From positions 124,001-188,000 of the forward strand of contig NZ_JALBYQ010000004.1 in NCBI RefSeq assembly GCF_022678625.1: 64,000 nucleotides of DNA, read 5' to 3'. Made by a program: the position numbers and the translations under genes. Under the pieces are notes generated by a model that saw only the letters and a list, made by a program, of their open reading frames with translations, was not told the origin of the DNA and searched no databases. How positions within the stretch are numbered: position 1 is the first letter of the stretch; every line of letters begins with the position of its first letter. Shown here piece after piece: positions 54,732 to 64,000 of this stretch. The stretch comes from Aliiroseovarius subalbicans. Lineage in GTDB: Bacteria > Pseudomonadota > Alphaproteobacteria > Rhodobacterales > Rhodobacteraceae.

Positions 54732-56024
54732 CTACTTTGAAAGGTCCGAGATTTTCTTCTGTGCGCGAGAGACGGCAACGTTTTTCCATGCCATCTCAAG
54801 CAGCTCCAAAGAAACCTCGGCCTTCTGATCGAGGAAAGCCGTAATTGCATTGATATGGTTGAGAAGGAAACCAGGGTGCGCGCCTGATGGGGTTATATCG
54901 CGCGTCTCATAATGGTCCGTGAAAAACTGTGAAAGAGCACCTGCCTGGTACTCAAGATCCAGTTCTTTGCACTTGTCTCGGAAAATCTGGAGATAATCTT
55001 CTTTGGTGGGGCTGGGTACAAATATCTTGAAGTAGATACGGCGCAACGAGGCATCGTCGCCCAGGTCCTCTGGGGCAATATTGGTCGAGAACATTACAAG
55101 CTGGTCGAAAGGTACTTTGAACTTTTGGCCAGTGTGCAGGGACATGATGTCAAAACCTGACTCCAAGGGCACAATCCATCTGTTCAGAAACTCAGTTGGT
55201 GTTGACCTTTGGCGTCCGAAGTCGTCGACCACAAATACCCCACCAAGTGCCTTTAGGTGCATTGGAGCTTCATAAAGCCGGGCCCTCTGGTCGAATTGTA
55301 GGTCGAGCATGTCGAGTGTGAGTTCACCACCCGCGATGACAACAGGACGCTTAACCCTTACCCAACGCCGATCCGCTTCTTTTTCTACCGAAGCATCGAC
55401 CGGAACAGTTTCGTGCAAGGTTTCATCAAAGAAGCGGATAATCTGGTTTCCGACAATGATTGCGTAGGGCACGTAAATCTCTTGCTGGAAGGAATCTCCA
55501 AGTGCTTCGGCGATAGAGGTCTTCCCGTTTCCCGCATCACCATAAAGAAGAATGGAGCGGCCAGAATTTACAGCGGGCCCAAGTTGAGCCAGCATCCCCT
55601 TCGGCAATACAAGATGAGAAAGAGCTTCTGTGAGCTCGTCGCGGTGCACTTTTTCGTGCTTGATGGTCTGCAGTGATACTTGGTTCCTGAACGTGTCGAG
55701 GGGAACCGGGGCAGGCCCAACATACCGAGAATTCATCATGGATTCAAAGGCTAAAGCAGTACCCCGATCCGTCAACGCATAGCGAATGTCAGACTTGATG
55801 TCCGGGTTTTCCAACCCGCGTGCTTCAATCAATTGTAAAGACTGCATCTCTTTCAAAATCAGTCGAACCACAAAGGGGGAAAGCTTTGACACGTCGGAAA
55901 TTCCCGCCGCGACCATTGAGCCGCCTTCGTTCATGATCTTGGCAACGAGTGACACCAGAAACTGTGTTTCAAGCCCAGTTTCTTCCACTGTTCTAGGTGA
56001 TGAAGGGGGCGGAAAATGCATCAA
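54732..56024 (-). CDS. AAA+ ATPase with N-terminal winged-helix-like domain
   Basis: A 430-residue protein. Residues about 15-95 look like a winged-helix unit (LVSLVAKIMNEGGSMVAAGI, LIEARGLENPDIKSDIRYAL). The AAA+ module has Walker A LLYGDAGNGKTSIAEAL near residue 155, Walker B GGVFVVDDFGRQRS near 255, sensor 1 VMFSTNIAPEDLGDDASLRR near 305 (with arginine finger candidates) and a helical lid with SGAHPGFLLNHINAI. Probably MoxR-like remodelling activity. It faces the Tad operon tail to tail, which suggests but does not prove a pilus-related role. I do not recognise a named family. Confidence 0.8.
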   Translation of the reverse strand: MMHFPPPSSPRTVEETGLETQFLVSLVAKIMNEGGSMVAAGISDVSKLSPFVVRLILKEMQSLQLIEARGLENPDIKSDIRYALTDRGTALAFESMMNSRYVGPAPVPLDTFRNQVSLQTIKHEKVHRDELTEALSHLVLPKGMLAQLGPAVNSGRSILLYGDAGNGKTSIAEALGDSFQQEIYVPYAIIVGNQIIRFFDETLHETVPVDASVEKEADRRWVRVKRPVVIAGGELTLDMLDLQFDQRARLYEAPMHLKALGGVFVVDDFGRQRSTPTEFLNRWIVPLESGFDIMSLHTGQKFKVPFDQLVMFSTNIAPEDLGDDASLRRIYFKIFVPSPTKEDYLQIFRDKCKELDLEYQAGALSQFFTDHYETRDITPSGAHPGFLLNHINAITAFLDQKAEVSLELLEMAWKNVAVSRAQKKISDLSK

Positions 56025-56261
56025 ATGATCCCTTTTCTTTTAGCGTATTGGACAACTCCTTTGAGGACAAGCTTAGCTGCACAGTGAAGTCACCCGACAA
56101 AACCTGGCAACCCGCGAAGGTGTATCCACCTTTTGGCAAAGTGGCTGGGGCAATCTCATGGTCGCAGGCTACTTCAGGTATTGATTTGGACAGAATTTGT
56201 GTTCGGATACCTAAGATGCAACAAAGGATCCTATGAATTTGGTTAGGCTTGGGGCTGGTAC

Positions 56262-56744
56262 ATGTTCCTCAGATTTCTGTTCTTTTCCGGCTCTGCGGCA
56301 CTGGTGAACTTGTTGACCGGTCAACTCCTTTATGGCGCACTCAAGCTCAATGCCGGTGCGGAGTATGCTTTTTCGGTCGCGGTGGCGTTCCTTTCCGGCA
56401 TGCTCATCAGCTATGTCCTCAATCGGCGCTACACTTTTCCGCCCTCCGGAAAAGAGGCGCGCGACGAAGTCAGTGTTTTTTTTCTGGTCTCTATCGGTGG
56501 GCTTTTGTTGACAACTGGAATAGCCCATAGCGTCTTTTTTGGCGCCCCTGCATTCTTGCAGCAGGTATCGACACTGATGCCTGGAAAATTGTCACCTGAA
56601 ACGCTTGCCCATGTGATTGGGATCGGCATGACCGCCGTTTATTCGTTCTTTGCGCATAGGGATATCAGCTTCCGCCGGAAGGCGGTGCCCAAGAAGGCGA
56701 CCATTTCCGAAAGCGCGCGTGGAAAAGACATTGGAGAAACTTAG
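56262..56744 (+). CDS. GtrA-family membrane protein
   Basis: A 160-residue protein with four hydrophobic helices and the GtrA pattern: FLRFLFFSGSAALVNLLTGQ, then VAFLSGMLISYVLNRRYTFP and, near the end, HRDISFRRK. GtrA-like proteins are thought to move or handle lipid-linked sugars (undecaprenyl-phosphate-glucose) across the inner membrane. First gene of a three-gene cluster, 3 bases before the FAD enzyme, supporting work on envelope glycans. Start ATG 56262. Confidence 0.88.
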   Translation: MFLRFLFFSGSAALVNLLTGQLLYGALKLNAGAEYAFSVAVAFLSGMLISYVLNRRYTFPPSGKEARDEVSVFFLVSIGGLLLTTGIAHSVFFGAPAFLQQVSTLMPGKLSPETLAHVIGIGMTAVYSFFAHRDISFRRKAVPKKATISESARGKDIGET

Positions 56745-56747
56745 ATC

Positions 56748-58328
56748 TTGAGCAAAACAGCTATAATCATCGGCGCTGGTCCTGCGGGTTTGACCGCGGC
56801 CTATGAATTGGTAAATCGGACCGACATCAAACCGATACTTTTCGAGGCTGACCACCAGGTCGGTGGAATCTCTCGGACCGTGAACTACAAGGGCAACCGG
56901 ATCGACATCGGCGGCCATCGGTTTTTTTCGAAATCGCAAAGGGTGATGAATTGGTGGGAACACATCCTGCCATTTCAAACCGCTAGCGATGCCGGTGAAA
57001 GCGTTACGCTGACGTATCAGAACAAAACCACTCAAATGCAGGCGCAGGGTCGGGGCGCAAACCCTGATGAAATCGACGATGTGATGTTGGTGCGTCCGCG
57101 CGTCTCGCGCATCCTCTACAACCGGAAATTCTTCGACTACCCGATCAGCTTCAGCTGGAAAACTCTGAGCAACCTTGGACTGTTACGGTCGGTACGGATC
57201 GGCTTCAGCTACCTGCGTGCGTCTGCCTTTCCGATCCGCCCCGAGACCAGCCTCAGGCATTTCATCATCAACCGGTTCGGGCGCGAGCTGTATGCGACCT
57301 TTTTTGAGAACTACACCGAAAAAGTCTGGGGCGTGCCCTGTGAACAGATTCCGGCCGAATGGGGCGCTCAGAGGATCAAGGGCTTGTCGGTCGTTGCGTT
57401 GCTGAAGAACGCGCTGAAGAAGATACGGCGTGAGGGAGACGGCATTGCGCAAAAAGATACCGAGACCAGCCTGATCGAGCGCTTTCTTTATCCCAAGCAT
57501 GGCCCGGGGCAGTTGTGGGAGAAGGTTGCACGACAGGTCGAAGCTGATGGCGGTGAAATTCACCTGCTATCCCGTGTGGTGGCGATACACCACCAGGACG
57601 GCTCGATCACGGCCGTCGACGTTGTCGACAGCGACGGCATCAAGCGGCGTGTTGAAGGCGATCTCGTGTTTTCAACGATGCCGATCAAAGACTTGATCGA
57701 AGGCTTCGAACCGGCTGCACCGACGCCAGTGGCAGATGTTGCATCGGGTTTACCTTACCGCGATTTTCTGACCGTGGGACTGTTGCTTGATGAGTTGGCG
57801 GTCAACGGCGGTGCGCGGGCCAGTGAACTGGCCGAGAAGGTTCCTGACAACTGGATTTATGTTCAGGAACCAGATGTTACCGTTGGGAGAATACAGATAT
57901 TCAACAATTGGAGCCCCTATCTGGTGGCAGAGCCGGATCGCATCTGGATCGGGTTGGAGTATTTCGTCGATGAGAGCGACGAGATTTGGTCACAACCGGA
58001 TGAAAAGACAGTTTCGCTTGCAGTGGCAGAACTCGACCGGCTTGGGTTTTCGGCCCCAGAGGCCGTTCAGGACGCGGTGGTTGTTCGAACCCCGAAAGCG
58101 TATCCGGCGTATTTCGGGACCTATGACCAGATCCAGACGGTTCGTGACCACGTTGCAGATTTTGACAATTTGTACCTGATCGGGCGCAATGGAATGCACC
58201 GCTACAACAATCAGGACCACTCCATGTTGACGGCGATGGTTGCCGTCGACGGGATTGTCGAGGCGGTGGATAACCGCGATGCTCTCTGGGACATAAATGC
58301 TGAACAAGAATACCATGAGGAGAAATGA
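56748..58328 (+). CDS. FAD-dependent oxidoreductase, UDP-galactopyranose-mutase-like
   Basis: A 526-residue flavoprotein. The dinucleotide-binding fold is [18 protein letters not shown] at residues 7-24, then [20 protein letters not shown] near 43. The block [20 protein letters not shown] near 186 resembles UDP-galactopyranose mutases and related amine-oxidase-fold proteins, and [16 protein letters not shown] closes the FAD site near 478. It starts with TTG at 56748 (MSKTAIIIG). It probably acts on a nucleotide or lipid-linked sugar, judging by its GtrA-like and membrane-protein neighbours. The exact substrate cannot be told. It overlaps or adjoins the next gene. Confidence 0.85.
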   Translation: MSKTAIIIGAGPAGLTAAYELVNRTDIKPILFEADHQVGGISRTVNYKGNRIDIGGHRFFSKSQRVMNWWEHILPFQTASDAGESVTLTYQNKTTQMQAQGRGANPDEIDDVMLVRPRVSRILYNRKFFDYPISFSWKTLSNLGLLRSVRIGFSYLRASAFPIRPETSLRHFIINRFGRELYATFFENYTEKVWGVPCEQIPAEWGAQRIKGLSVVALLKNALKKIRREGDGIAQKDTETSLIERFLYPKHGPGQLWEKVARQVEADGGEIHLLSRVVAIHHQDGSITAVDVVDSDGIKRRVEGDLVFSTMPIKDLIEGFEPAAPTPVADVASGLPYRDFLTVGLLLDELAVNGGARASELAEKVPDNWIYVQEPDVTVGRIQIFNNWSPYLVAEPDRIWIGLEYFVDESDEIWSQPDEKTVSLAVAELDRLGFSAPEAVQDAVVVRTPKAYPAYFGTYDQIQTVRDHVADFDNLYLIGRNGMHRYNNQDHSMLTAMVAVDGIVEAVDNRDALWDINAEQEYHEEK

Positions 58329-60303
58329 CGGCGGGATGGTGCAAGGGAAAGACGCTCTGCTAGGGACCACCACTGGCCCGAACACCCCTGGGCAGCGTTT
58401 GGCCCGCATCGCTCTGCTTGTCTCTGCGGTCTGTGCGCTTTGGCTGGCAACGCGGCCTTATCGCGGGATCGTGCATGACGCGCGGCTCTACCTTGTGCAG
58501 GCGCAAAATGCGCTTGAGCCTGAGAAATTTGGCGCTGACCTGTTTTTCAAATACGGCTCGCAGGATTCGTTCTCTGTGTTTTCGAGTTTGTATTCGCCTG
58601 CCGTCGAGTTCTTTGGCCCGGGGGGCGCCCATTTGTTGTTTTGGGCTCTTGGGCAGGCTGTTTGGGTCGCGTCCCTTTCTTACATGGCCGTGACCCTCTA
58701 CAACAACCGCCGTTTGGCCATCATTGCCATCGCAGCTGTCATGTCCCTCTCACCGTTTTATGGTTGGGGGGTTCTCCAGTATGGCGAGCCATTTGCAACG
58801 CCGCGTATCTTTGTCGAAGCCTTCTCGGTTTTGATGATTTCGCTAATCTACCAAAAAAGGGTGTTGCAGGCAGGCGGCTTGCTGGTTGCCGCATTTTTGC
58901 TCCACCCGCTGATGGCGCTGCCGGGCTTGGTCTTTTATTTGCTGCTCACCGTGCCGTTTTTTCGCGCAATTCTGCCCCTCACTGTTGTTGGACTTGTCGC
59001 GCTGGTGGCGCTGGCCCTAACCGGAAATGATCCGTTCACGAGGGTATTGGAAACCTATGACCCTGAATGGCTGGAAATCGTTTTTGAGCGCTCGCCCCAT
59101 GCCTTCATTCAAGACTGGGCAGTACAGGGTGCCATTCTGGGGGCGATGCCGCTTGTCGCCCTCAGCTTTGTCACCTGGCGCGGGGATGGGGGGTTTCGGA
59201 GGATTGCGGCCGCTGGCCTGATCATGGGGCTGGTTTTCTTACTGATCAGTTGGATCGGCGGTGACCTCGTTTCAAATGTCCTGATCCTCAATCTGCAGCT
59301 TTGGCGCGGCCTCTGGATGGTTGCGCTGCTCGGCAATTTTTTCGCGGCCTATGTCGTTTACTTGCTTCCGGTGAACGGACGTAGCCGCACTTTTTTCATC
59401 ATCGCCATTGTCATGAACGCGATTGAAACGCAATTGGGGTTCCTGCCCCTTGCGGCAACACTTGTTGTGGTAGCGTCTGGACTGGCGTTCTGGGCCGATC
59501 AATCTCTGTCCGGAAAGGTGTTGCGTGGCATTCAACTGATTGGCTCTGTGATCCTGGCCGCGGCGACACTTTTTCTGATCGCCGAAATACTTTTCAAATC
59601 TACTTCGTGGGACGTGTTTGAAACGCTACCTGATCTCGCCCGAGTGGCCACAATATTCCTAGCGGCGTTTGTGCTCGTATCCTGGCCGTTACCCCTGAGG
59701 GCAGGCAAAGGTCTCTGTATAGCCCTCTCGGTCGCACTCATTGGATGGAGTTTGTTCATCGTCGATGCGCGGGACGCAAAAGCACGATACATTTCAAGCT
59801 CTGAGCCGCCGGAGGCCGAGGTTTTCGAACAGATCGTAGGAAGGAACACCTACTGGGAAGGCGGTGTTGATATCCTGTGGTTCAAGATGCGCCAGCCAAG
59901 TTTCTTTTCCTGCACCCAAGGCGCCGGTGTCATGTTCTTCCGTGACACCGCTATTGTATATGCACGCCGCTCGAGGGTGCTGAAACCGCTGAATACTCCT
60001 GGCGATCTTGGTGGGGCCGACGCGCTATGTTTCCAACGCACCCAAAACCTCAGCGAGACCTCAATCAAACCGGAACAGATCCGGGCAGCATGTGACGCCT
60101 TGCCGAAGCTCGACGTCATGGTTTTGCGCACGAAGGTCCCCGATCTGCCATACAAGAGCTGGCAGCCCGATTTCCCCGTGCCCCCATCCGGATTTGATGT
60201 CACGGGTCCAGCCGGGTCCGACCGACGCGGCGATTTAGGGGAATCGGATGGGCTTTTCTACATTTATTATTGTGACGAGATTCGCGAGGGGATTGGGAAA
60301 TAG
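58315..60303 (+). CDS. Large polytopic membrane protein, possibly GT-C-like
   Basis: About 662 residues from ATG 58315. ATG 58297 or ATG 58336 are alternatives, and the first two overlap the preceding gene's stop. Around eleven hydrophobic helices run from residue 35 to 470, followed by a soluble C-terminal domain of about 170 residues. The first loop is acidic and aromatic ([40 protein letters not shown]), like the first external loop of GT-C glycosyltransferases, where an Asp acts in catalysis. The C-terminal part has cysteines (SCTQGAG, LCFQR, YYCDE). Last of the GtrA-FAD-membrane cluster. No name can be given. Confidence 0.75.
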   Translation: MRRNDGGMVQGKDALLGTTTGPNTPGQRLARIALLVSAVCALWLATRPYRGIVHDARLYLVQAQNALEPEKFGADLFFKYGSQDSFSVFSSLYSPAVEFFGPGGAHLLFWALGQAVWVASLSYMAVTLYNNRRLAIIAIAAVMSLSPFYGWGVLQYGEPFATPRIFVEAFSVLMISLIYQKRVLQAGGLLVAAFLLHPLMALPGLVFYLLLTVPFFRAILPLTVVGLVALVALALTGNDPFTRVLETYDPEWLEIVFERSPHAFIQDWAVQGAILGAMPLVALSFVTWRGDGGFRRIAAAGLIMGLVFLLISWIGGDLVSNVLILNLQLWRGLWMVALLGNFFAAYVVYLLPVNGRSRTFFIIAIVMNAIETQLGFLPLAATLVVVASGLAFWADQSLSGKVLRGIQLIGSVILAAATLFLIAEILFKSTSWDVFETLPDLARVATIFLAAFVLVSWPLPLRAGKGLCIALSVALIGWSLFIVDARDAKARYISSSEPPEAEVFEQIVGRNTYWEGGVDILWFKMRQPSFFSCTQGAGVMFFRDTAIVYARRSRVLKPLNTPGDLGGADALCFQRTQNLSETSIKPEQIRAACDALPKLDVMVLRTKVPDLPYKSWQPDFPVPPSGFDVTGPAGSDRRGDLGESDGLFYIYYCDEIREGIGK

Positions 60304-60463
60304 GGTCGCATTGATCCAGGGAGAACCGGAGAACGGCCCCGTCATAGATTTCACAAACGTAGCGAAGAGCGTTTTCCAGCTGAGGGAAAAGGGGCATTTC
60401 ATTCCCCGATTTGTGGACCCAATTTGGAAGATTTCAGGGTTTGCTGCTTTTCATCACCTAGCC

Positions 60464-61261
60464 TCAGGCGAAGTTGATGCCAACCTCACCGAACGGGCCG
60501 AAATCGGCGTCGATGACGGTGCCTGCCGGGCATTCAACTGGGCGGATGAAGCTGCCGGACAGGATGACCTGACCGGGTTCGATCCGCTGGCCATATTGCG
60601 CCATGCGGGCGGCCAGCCAGGCGACGCTTTCGGCCGGGTCGTTCAGCACGCCGGCACCCAGGCCGGTTTCTTCCACCTCGCCATTGCGGCTGACAATGGC
60701 TCCGGTCCAGCGCAGGTCGTAGGCGTCAGGCACGTGGCGCGCGTTCCCCAAGACGATCCCCGCGTTGGCCGCGTTGTCGCTGATCGTGTCCAGTACACTG
60801 CGGGTCTGTCCGGTGGCAGGGTCGGCGCGTTGGATGCGGGTGTCGAGGATTTCGATCGACGGTGTGACGTAGTCGGTCGCCGCGATCACCTCATCCCGCG
60901 TCACTTGGCCCGACAGGGGCGCCTTCATCACAAAGGCGATTTCCGCCTCGATCCGGGGCTGAATGTAACGGCCCGTGGGCACGGTGGCGCCGTGATCGAA
61001 CGCCATGTCATCGAACAGCACCCCAGAGTCAGGAATGTCGATCCCCAGCGCATATTGCATCGCCTTTGAGGTCAGGCCGATCTTCCAGCCAATGACCCGC
61101 TGCCCCTGCGCCAGTTTCGCCGTCATCAACGCCGATTGGATCGCATAGGCGTCGTCCATTGTGATGTCAGGGTATTGCAGCGACAACAGGCCGATCTGCT
61201 GGCCGCTGCGTTCGGCCGCAAGCAGGGCTTCGGCGGCGTGGGCGTGATCTGCGGGCGTCAT
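60464..61261 (-). CDS. hpaH: 2-oxo-hepta-3-ene-1,7-dioate hydratase
   Basis: A 265-residue enzyme of the FAH-fold hydratase family (HpaH/MhpD type): GWKIGLTSKAMQYALGIDIP near residue 57, then IEAEIAFVMKAPLSG near 105 with metal-binding Glu residues, and ending PAGTVIDADFGPFGEVGINF. It adds water to the ring-fission-derived dienoate in homoprotocatechuate breakdown. The start overlaps the stop of the upstream FAH gene by 4 bases. Last gene of the visible hpa run; it converges with the membrane protein gene across 160 bases that hold nothing I recognise. Confidence 0.92.
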   Translation of the reverse strand: MTPADHAHAAEALLAAERSGQQIGLLSLQYPDITMDDAYAIQSALMTAKLAQGQRVIGWKIGLTSKAMQYALGIDIPDSGVLFDDMAFDHGATVPTGRYIQPRIEAEIAFVMKAPLSGQVTRDEVIAATDYVTPSIEILDTRIQRADPATGQTRSVLDTISDNAANAGIVLGNARHVPDAYDLRWTGAIVSRNGEVEETGLGAGVLNDPAESVAWLAARMAQYGQRIEPGQVILSGSFIRPVECPAGTVIDADFGPFGEVGINFA

Positions 61262-62109
61262 GCCTCGTCCTCGACGCCGTTGCGCAGAAGGCCAATGCCG
61301 TCCACTTCAACCTCAACCACGTCGCCGGGTTTCAGATAGCGCGGCGGGTCGAACCGCGCGCCAGCACCAGTGGGGGTGCCGGTGACGATGATGTCGCCGG
61401 GCTGCAAGGTCATGAAGGTCGAGATATAGGCGATTTCCTCGCGGATCGGGAACATCATGCGGTTCAGGGTATCGTCCTGGCGCACCTCGCCATTCACCCG
61501 CGTGATGATGCGGGCATCGTCCAGCTGGGCGGCGTCGGTGAAGGGCACCAGCCACGGGCCAATCGCGCCGGAGCGGTCCCAATTCTTGCCTTGCGTCACG
61601 TTGAACTTTGCATGCCGCACCCAGTCGCGGATGGTGCCTTCGTTGCACAGGGTCAGCGCCGCGATGTGGTCATAGGCGTCGTCTTGCGAGATGCGCCGGC
61701 CGGTCTTGCCGATCACGATCGCCACCTCGCCTTCGTAATCCAGCGTTTCGTTCTCCGGCGGGCGGATCAGGTTCTGTCCATGCCCGGTAAAGCCCGAGGC
61801 AAAGCGCGGGAACAGCGACATGTGCTTGGGCTGGGCGCTGCCATCCTTATATTCCGCGTTCCGGTCCGGGAAGTTCACGCCAACGCACAGGATGCGCGGG
61901 GCGTTCGGGATTGGGATGTCATAGGTGATGTCGGTGTGGGTCACGGCGCGACCTTCGGCGGCGGCAGCCAAAGCGGGCAGCCCCCCTGCGCGGATCACCT
62001 CCAACATTGTCGGCCATTGGGGAAAGTCAGGCGACAGGGCGATCGCGCCGGTATCAGTGATTGCGCCGTAATGGGCCGCACCATCGGCGGTGTAGCTTGC
62101 GAATTTCAT
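61258..62109 (-). CDS. hpaG: Fumarylacetoacetate-hydrolase-family enzyme, HpaG-like
   Basis: A 283-residue FAH-family enzyme: ILCVGVNFPDRNAEYKDGSA near residue 72, FPRFASGFTGHGQNLIRPP, the metal-binding DYEGEVAIVIGKTGRRIS near 125, and the C-terminal DIIVTGTPTGAGARFDPPR. In this operon it most likely carries out decarboxylation and isomerisation of 5-oxo-pent-3-ene-1,2,5-tricarboxylate (the HpaG step), or related isomerase work. It is one FAH unit rather than the duplicated HpaG of E. coli. Coupled to hpaH by ATGA. Confidence 0.83.
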   Translation of the reverse strand: MKFASYTADGAAHYGAITDTGAIALSPDFPQWPTMLEVIRAGGLPALAAAAEGRAVTHTDITYDIPIPNAPRILCVGVNFPDRNAEYKDGSAQPKHMSLFPRFASGFTGHGQNLIRPPENETLDYEGEVAIVIGKTGRRISQDDAYDHIAALTLCNEGTIRDWVRHAKFNVTQGKNWDRSGAIGPWLVPFTDAAQLDDARIITRVNGEVRQDDTLNRMMFPIREEIAYISTFMTLQPGDIIVTGTPTGAGARFDPPRYLKPGDVVEVEVDGIGLLRNGVEDEA

Positions 62110-62124
62110 GTCGATCTGCGCCCT

Positions 62125-62979
62125 TTACTGCACCGGAAAAATGACGTTGACCTGGCCCGTGCCGGACGAGGGGAAATAGGGCGATACAACCTCGCATTTG
62201 CCATCATAGCTGTCCCACCCCAGCGCGCCATACAGCATCGCCGTGTCATGCATGAACCCTTCGCCATCGCACTTGCGGGCGTATTCCGGCAGCATTTTCA
62301 AGAAGGTGGCGTGATCGCCCCTTTGCCACATGTCCAGCACGTGCTGATCCATCTGGTGGTTGAACTCGCTTGAGATCGTGAAGGTGCCGTTGTTGGCGGC
62401 ATAATCCTTGTTGTCCCAAATCCGGTGGCTCAGGCTGCCCGACGCCAGCAGCAGCACTTTGCTGTCCGACGCCTCGACCGCCTTGCGGATGGCGGCGCCG
62501 ACCAGGCGGCTTTCGTCGTGGCTGTGTACCGTTGCCCAGGCCGCAACCGACACGACTTGCATGTCATGTTCGCGGCTCATGAACCGCATCGGCACCAGGG
62601 TGCCGTATTCCAGCTCCAGGCTGTCCAGCCTGTGGGCCAGCGTAAAGGCACCCATGTCGCTGGCCGCTTCGGCAATCGCGTCACCCAGTTCGGGATTGCC
62701 GCGGTAGTCATAGGGCAGATCCCAGATGAACTGCGGAAATTCGTTCGAGGTGAACATGCCCTTGAAATGGGAATTCGCGTTGATGTGAAAGCCCGCGTTG
62801 ATCACCCAATGCGTGTCACAGATCACCACCGTGTCTGCGCCCAGCGCCTTTGCCCGGCGGGCAATTTCATAATGCCCTTCGATGGCCGGTTGGCGGGTGC
62901 CTTTCAGGGGGCCCTCCTGCTCTGACATTAGCATCGTGGGCACGTGCGTGACCTTGGCGGCAAGTACGATTTCACCCAT
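62125..62979 (-). CDS. hpaD: 3,4-dihydroxyphenylacetate 2,3-dioxygenase
   Basis: A 284-residue class III extradiol ring-cleavage dioxygenase of the LigB superfamily: AAKVTHVPTMLMSEQEG at the start with the first metal His, VVICDTHWVINAGFHINA near residue 50, and LLASGSLSHRIWD near 178 with the catalytic His. It opens the homoprotocatechuate ring to give 5-carboxymethyl-2-hydroxymuconate semialdehyde, the substrate of the next upstream gene, hpaE. Start ATG 62979, 14 bases after hpaE. Confidence 0.93.
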   Translation of the reverse strand: MGEIVLAAKVTHVPTMLMSEQEGPLKGTRQPAIEGHYEIARRAKALGADTVVICDTHWVINAGFHINANSHFKGMFTSNEFPQFIWDLPYDYRGNPELGDAIAEAASDMGAFTLAHRLDSLELEYGTLVPMRFMSREHDMQVVSVAAWATVHSHDESRLVGAAIRKAVEASDSKVLLLASGSLSHRIWDNKDYAANNGTFTISSEFNHQMDQHVLDMWQRGDHATFLKMLPEYARKCDGEGFMHDTAMLYGALGWDSYDGKCEVVSPYFPSSGTGQVNVIFPVQ

Positions 62980-62993
62980 TGGTTCTTCCTCCC

Positions 62994-64000
62994 TTATGCG
63001 CCCAGACGCGGAATTTTGTGGTCACCCAGGGCCAGGCCCACGTGTTTTTGTTCCATGTAGAACTCAAAGCTCCAATCGCCCCCGTCGCGCCCGATGCCTG
63101 AGGCCTTCACGCCCCCGAACGGGGTTGGCAGGTGGCGCACATTTTCGCTGTTCACCCAGATCATGCCTGCTTCCAGCCGGTCCGTGAAGCGCAAAGCGCG
63201 GGTCAGGTCGTTGGTCCAGAGGTATCCGGTCAGGCCATAGGCCGTGTCATTGGCAATCTCTAGCGCTTCCTCTTCCGTTGAGAACGGGATCGAGGTCAGG
63301 ACCGGGCCGAAGATCTCTTCTTGCGCGATGCGCATCTGGTTGTGGGCGTTGGTGAACAGGGTCGGGCGCACGAAATAGCCTTCGTCACCCACACGCGTGC
63401 CCCCGGCGGCGACGGTCGCGCCGTCTTTTTTTGCGATGTCGAAATAGCTGGTGACCTTGGCGAAATGTTCTTCGCCGATCATCGGGCCGATCACCGTTTC
63501 GGGGTCCAGCGGATGGCCGACCTTGATGTTGTTCACACGCTCGATCAGCCGGGCCTCGAATGCCTCGCGGATCGTGTCGTGAACCAGCAGGCGTGACGAC
63601 GAGGTGCAGCGTTCACCGTTGATCGAATAGATCATGAAGATCACCGCATCCAGCGCCCGGTCCAGGTCGGCGTCGTCGAACACGATCACCGGGTTCTTGC
63701 CGCCCAGCTCAAGATGCACGCGCTTGAGCGTGTCGGCGCCCTGTTTCTGGATCATCGACCCCGTGCGGCTTTCCCCCACAAAGGCCAGCGCCTTGATCGC
63801 GGGGTGTTCGCACAGCGCCTTGCCGGCCTCTTCGCCGAACCCGTTGACCAGGTTCCAGACCCCCGGTGGCAGCCCGGCCTCTTCGGCGATTTCCATCAGG
63901 ATACGGGCCGAGATGGGGGACAATTCGGCGGGTTTGTGCACCACGGTGCAGCCCGCCGCCAGTGCCGGCGCGATCTTCCAGGTCGACAGCATGAAGGGCG
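62994..64000 (-). CDS. hpaE: 5-carboxymethyl-2-hydroxymuconate semialdehyde dehydrogenase, N-terminal part outside
   Basis: NAD-dependent aldehyde dehydrogenase. About 335 C-terminal residues are visible; the N-terminal part, about 150 residues, lies beyond the right edge. Landmarks: WKIAPALAAGCTVVHKPAE, the catalytic Glu in HLELGGKNPVIVFDD, the catalytic Cys in SINGERCTSSSRLLV, and EEIFGPVLTSIPF. The assignment as HpaE rests on its place ahead of hpaD, the FAH gene and hpaH. The sequence alone would only give an aldehyde dehydrogenase. The frame runs through the window edge, so an ATG at 63992 is internal. Confidence 0.92.
   Translation of the reverse strand, partial: PFMLSTWKIAPALAAGCTVVHKPAELSPISARILMEIAEEAGLPPGVWNLVNGFGEEAGKALCEHPAIKALAFVGESRTGSMIQKQGADTLKRVHLELGGKNPVIVFDDADLDRALDAVIFMIYSINGERCTSSSRLLVHDTIREAFEARLIERVNNIKVGHPLDPETVIGPMIGEEHFAKVTSYFDIAKKDGATVAAGGTRVGDEGYFVRPTLFTNAHNQMRIAQEEIFGPVLTSIPFSTEEEALEIANDTAYGLTGYLWTNDLTRALRFTDRLEAGMIWVNSENVRHLPTPFGGVKASGIGRDGGDWSFEFYMEQKHVGLALGDHKIPRLGA

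Overview
The window looks like a chromosomal segment of a Rhodobacterales alphaproteobacterium (Roseobacter/Paracoccus-type). It carries gcrA, an alphaproteobacterial cell-cycle regulator, a high-GC core with argD-argF, rimO, lepA and rpmB in typical alphaproteobacterial form, a Rhodobacter-type copper leader/chaperone pair, and a complete Tad (Flp) pilus locus. No rRNA and no CRISPR array were seen. One tRNA gene (Arg, anticodon TCT) is present.

Layout. (1) 1-29208, core: aspS (C-terminal part cut off by the window edge), carB, rimO with an AT-richer gene behind it, gcrA, an EamA transporter, argD-argF, a PiT phosphate transporter, a Nudix protein, hrpB, meaB, a two-gene ABC exporter, rpmB, a CutF-like leader peptide gene plus PCuAC copper chaperone, a sirtuin, a low-molecular-weight phosphatase, a PfkB kinase, an orphan 326-residue protein and lepA. 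(2) 29209-31244: a broken Phd-type antitoxin with twin operator-like repeats, a PhnA/YjdM-type protein, two paralogous 60-residue membrane proteins and tRNA-Arg. (3) 31245-38825: a 7.6-kb element integrated in the 3' end of the tRNA and bounded by 45-bp identical repeats. It holds a single-chain MmeI-like restriction-modification enzyme, a small secreted protein, a Rep_trans-type replication initiator with a strongly structured origin-like region, a small accessory protein, an excisionase-like HTH protein, an unrecognised 279-residue protein and a truncated P4-type integrase. (4) 38826-42215: a scrap zone with a nuclease/IS3 mosaic pseudogene, a second transposase tail, a secreted protein and a VPLPA/PEP-CTERM-like surface protein. 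(5) 42216-54717: Tad pilus genes (tadD-like lipoprotein, prepilin peptidase, tadG-like, flp, cpaB, cpaC, small lipoprotein, tadE, tadF, cpaE/tadZ, an L,D-transpeptidase, tadA, tadB, tadC), followed by a convergent AAA+ ATPase. (6) 56262-60303: gtrA-like, FAD oxidoreductase and a large polytopic membrane protein, probably envelope glycan work. (7) 60464-64000: hpaH, an FAH-family hpaG-like gene, hpaD and hpaE (5' end outside), the meta-cleavage branch for homoprotocatechuate.

How the parts work together. The Tad genes encode one machine: prepilin, peptidase, pseudopilins, secretin, ATPase and platform proteins, with a peptidoglycan-modifying enzyme built into the operon. The hpa genes turn 3,4-dihydroxyphenylacetate towards succinate semialdehyde and pyruvate. 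The integrated element looks like a small replicating satellite with a one-gene R-M cargo. Its integrase is broken, so it is probably fixed in place.

Strongest leads: the CutF-like leader whose 3' end can pair with the ribosome binding site of the copper chaperone; the tRNA-Arg element with its hairpin origin candidate; a repeated hairpin with a G-quadruplex-type loop behind two unrelated genes; and the L,D-transpeptidase inside the Tad operon. All function calls were made by reading the sequence. No search was run, and remarks on base composition are by eye.
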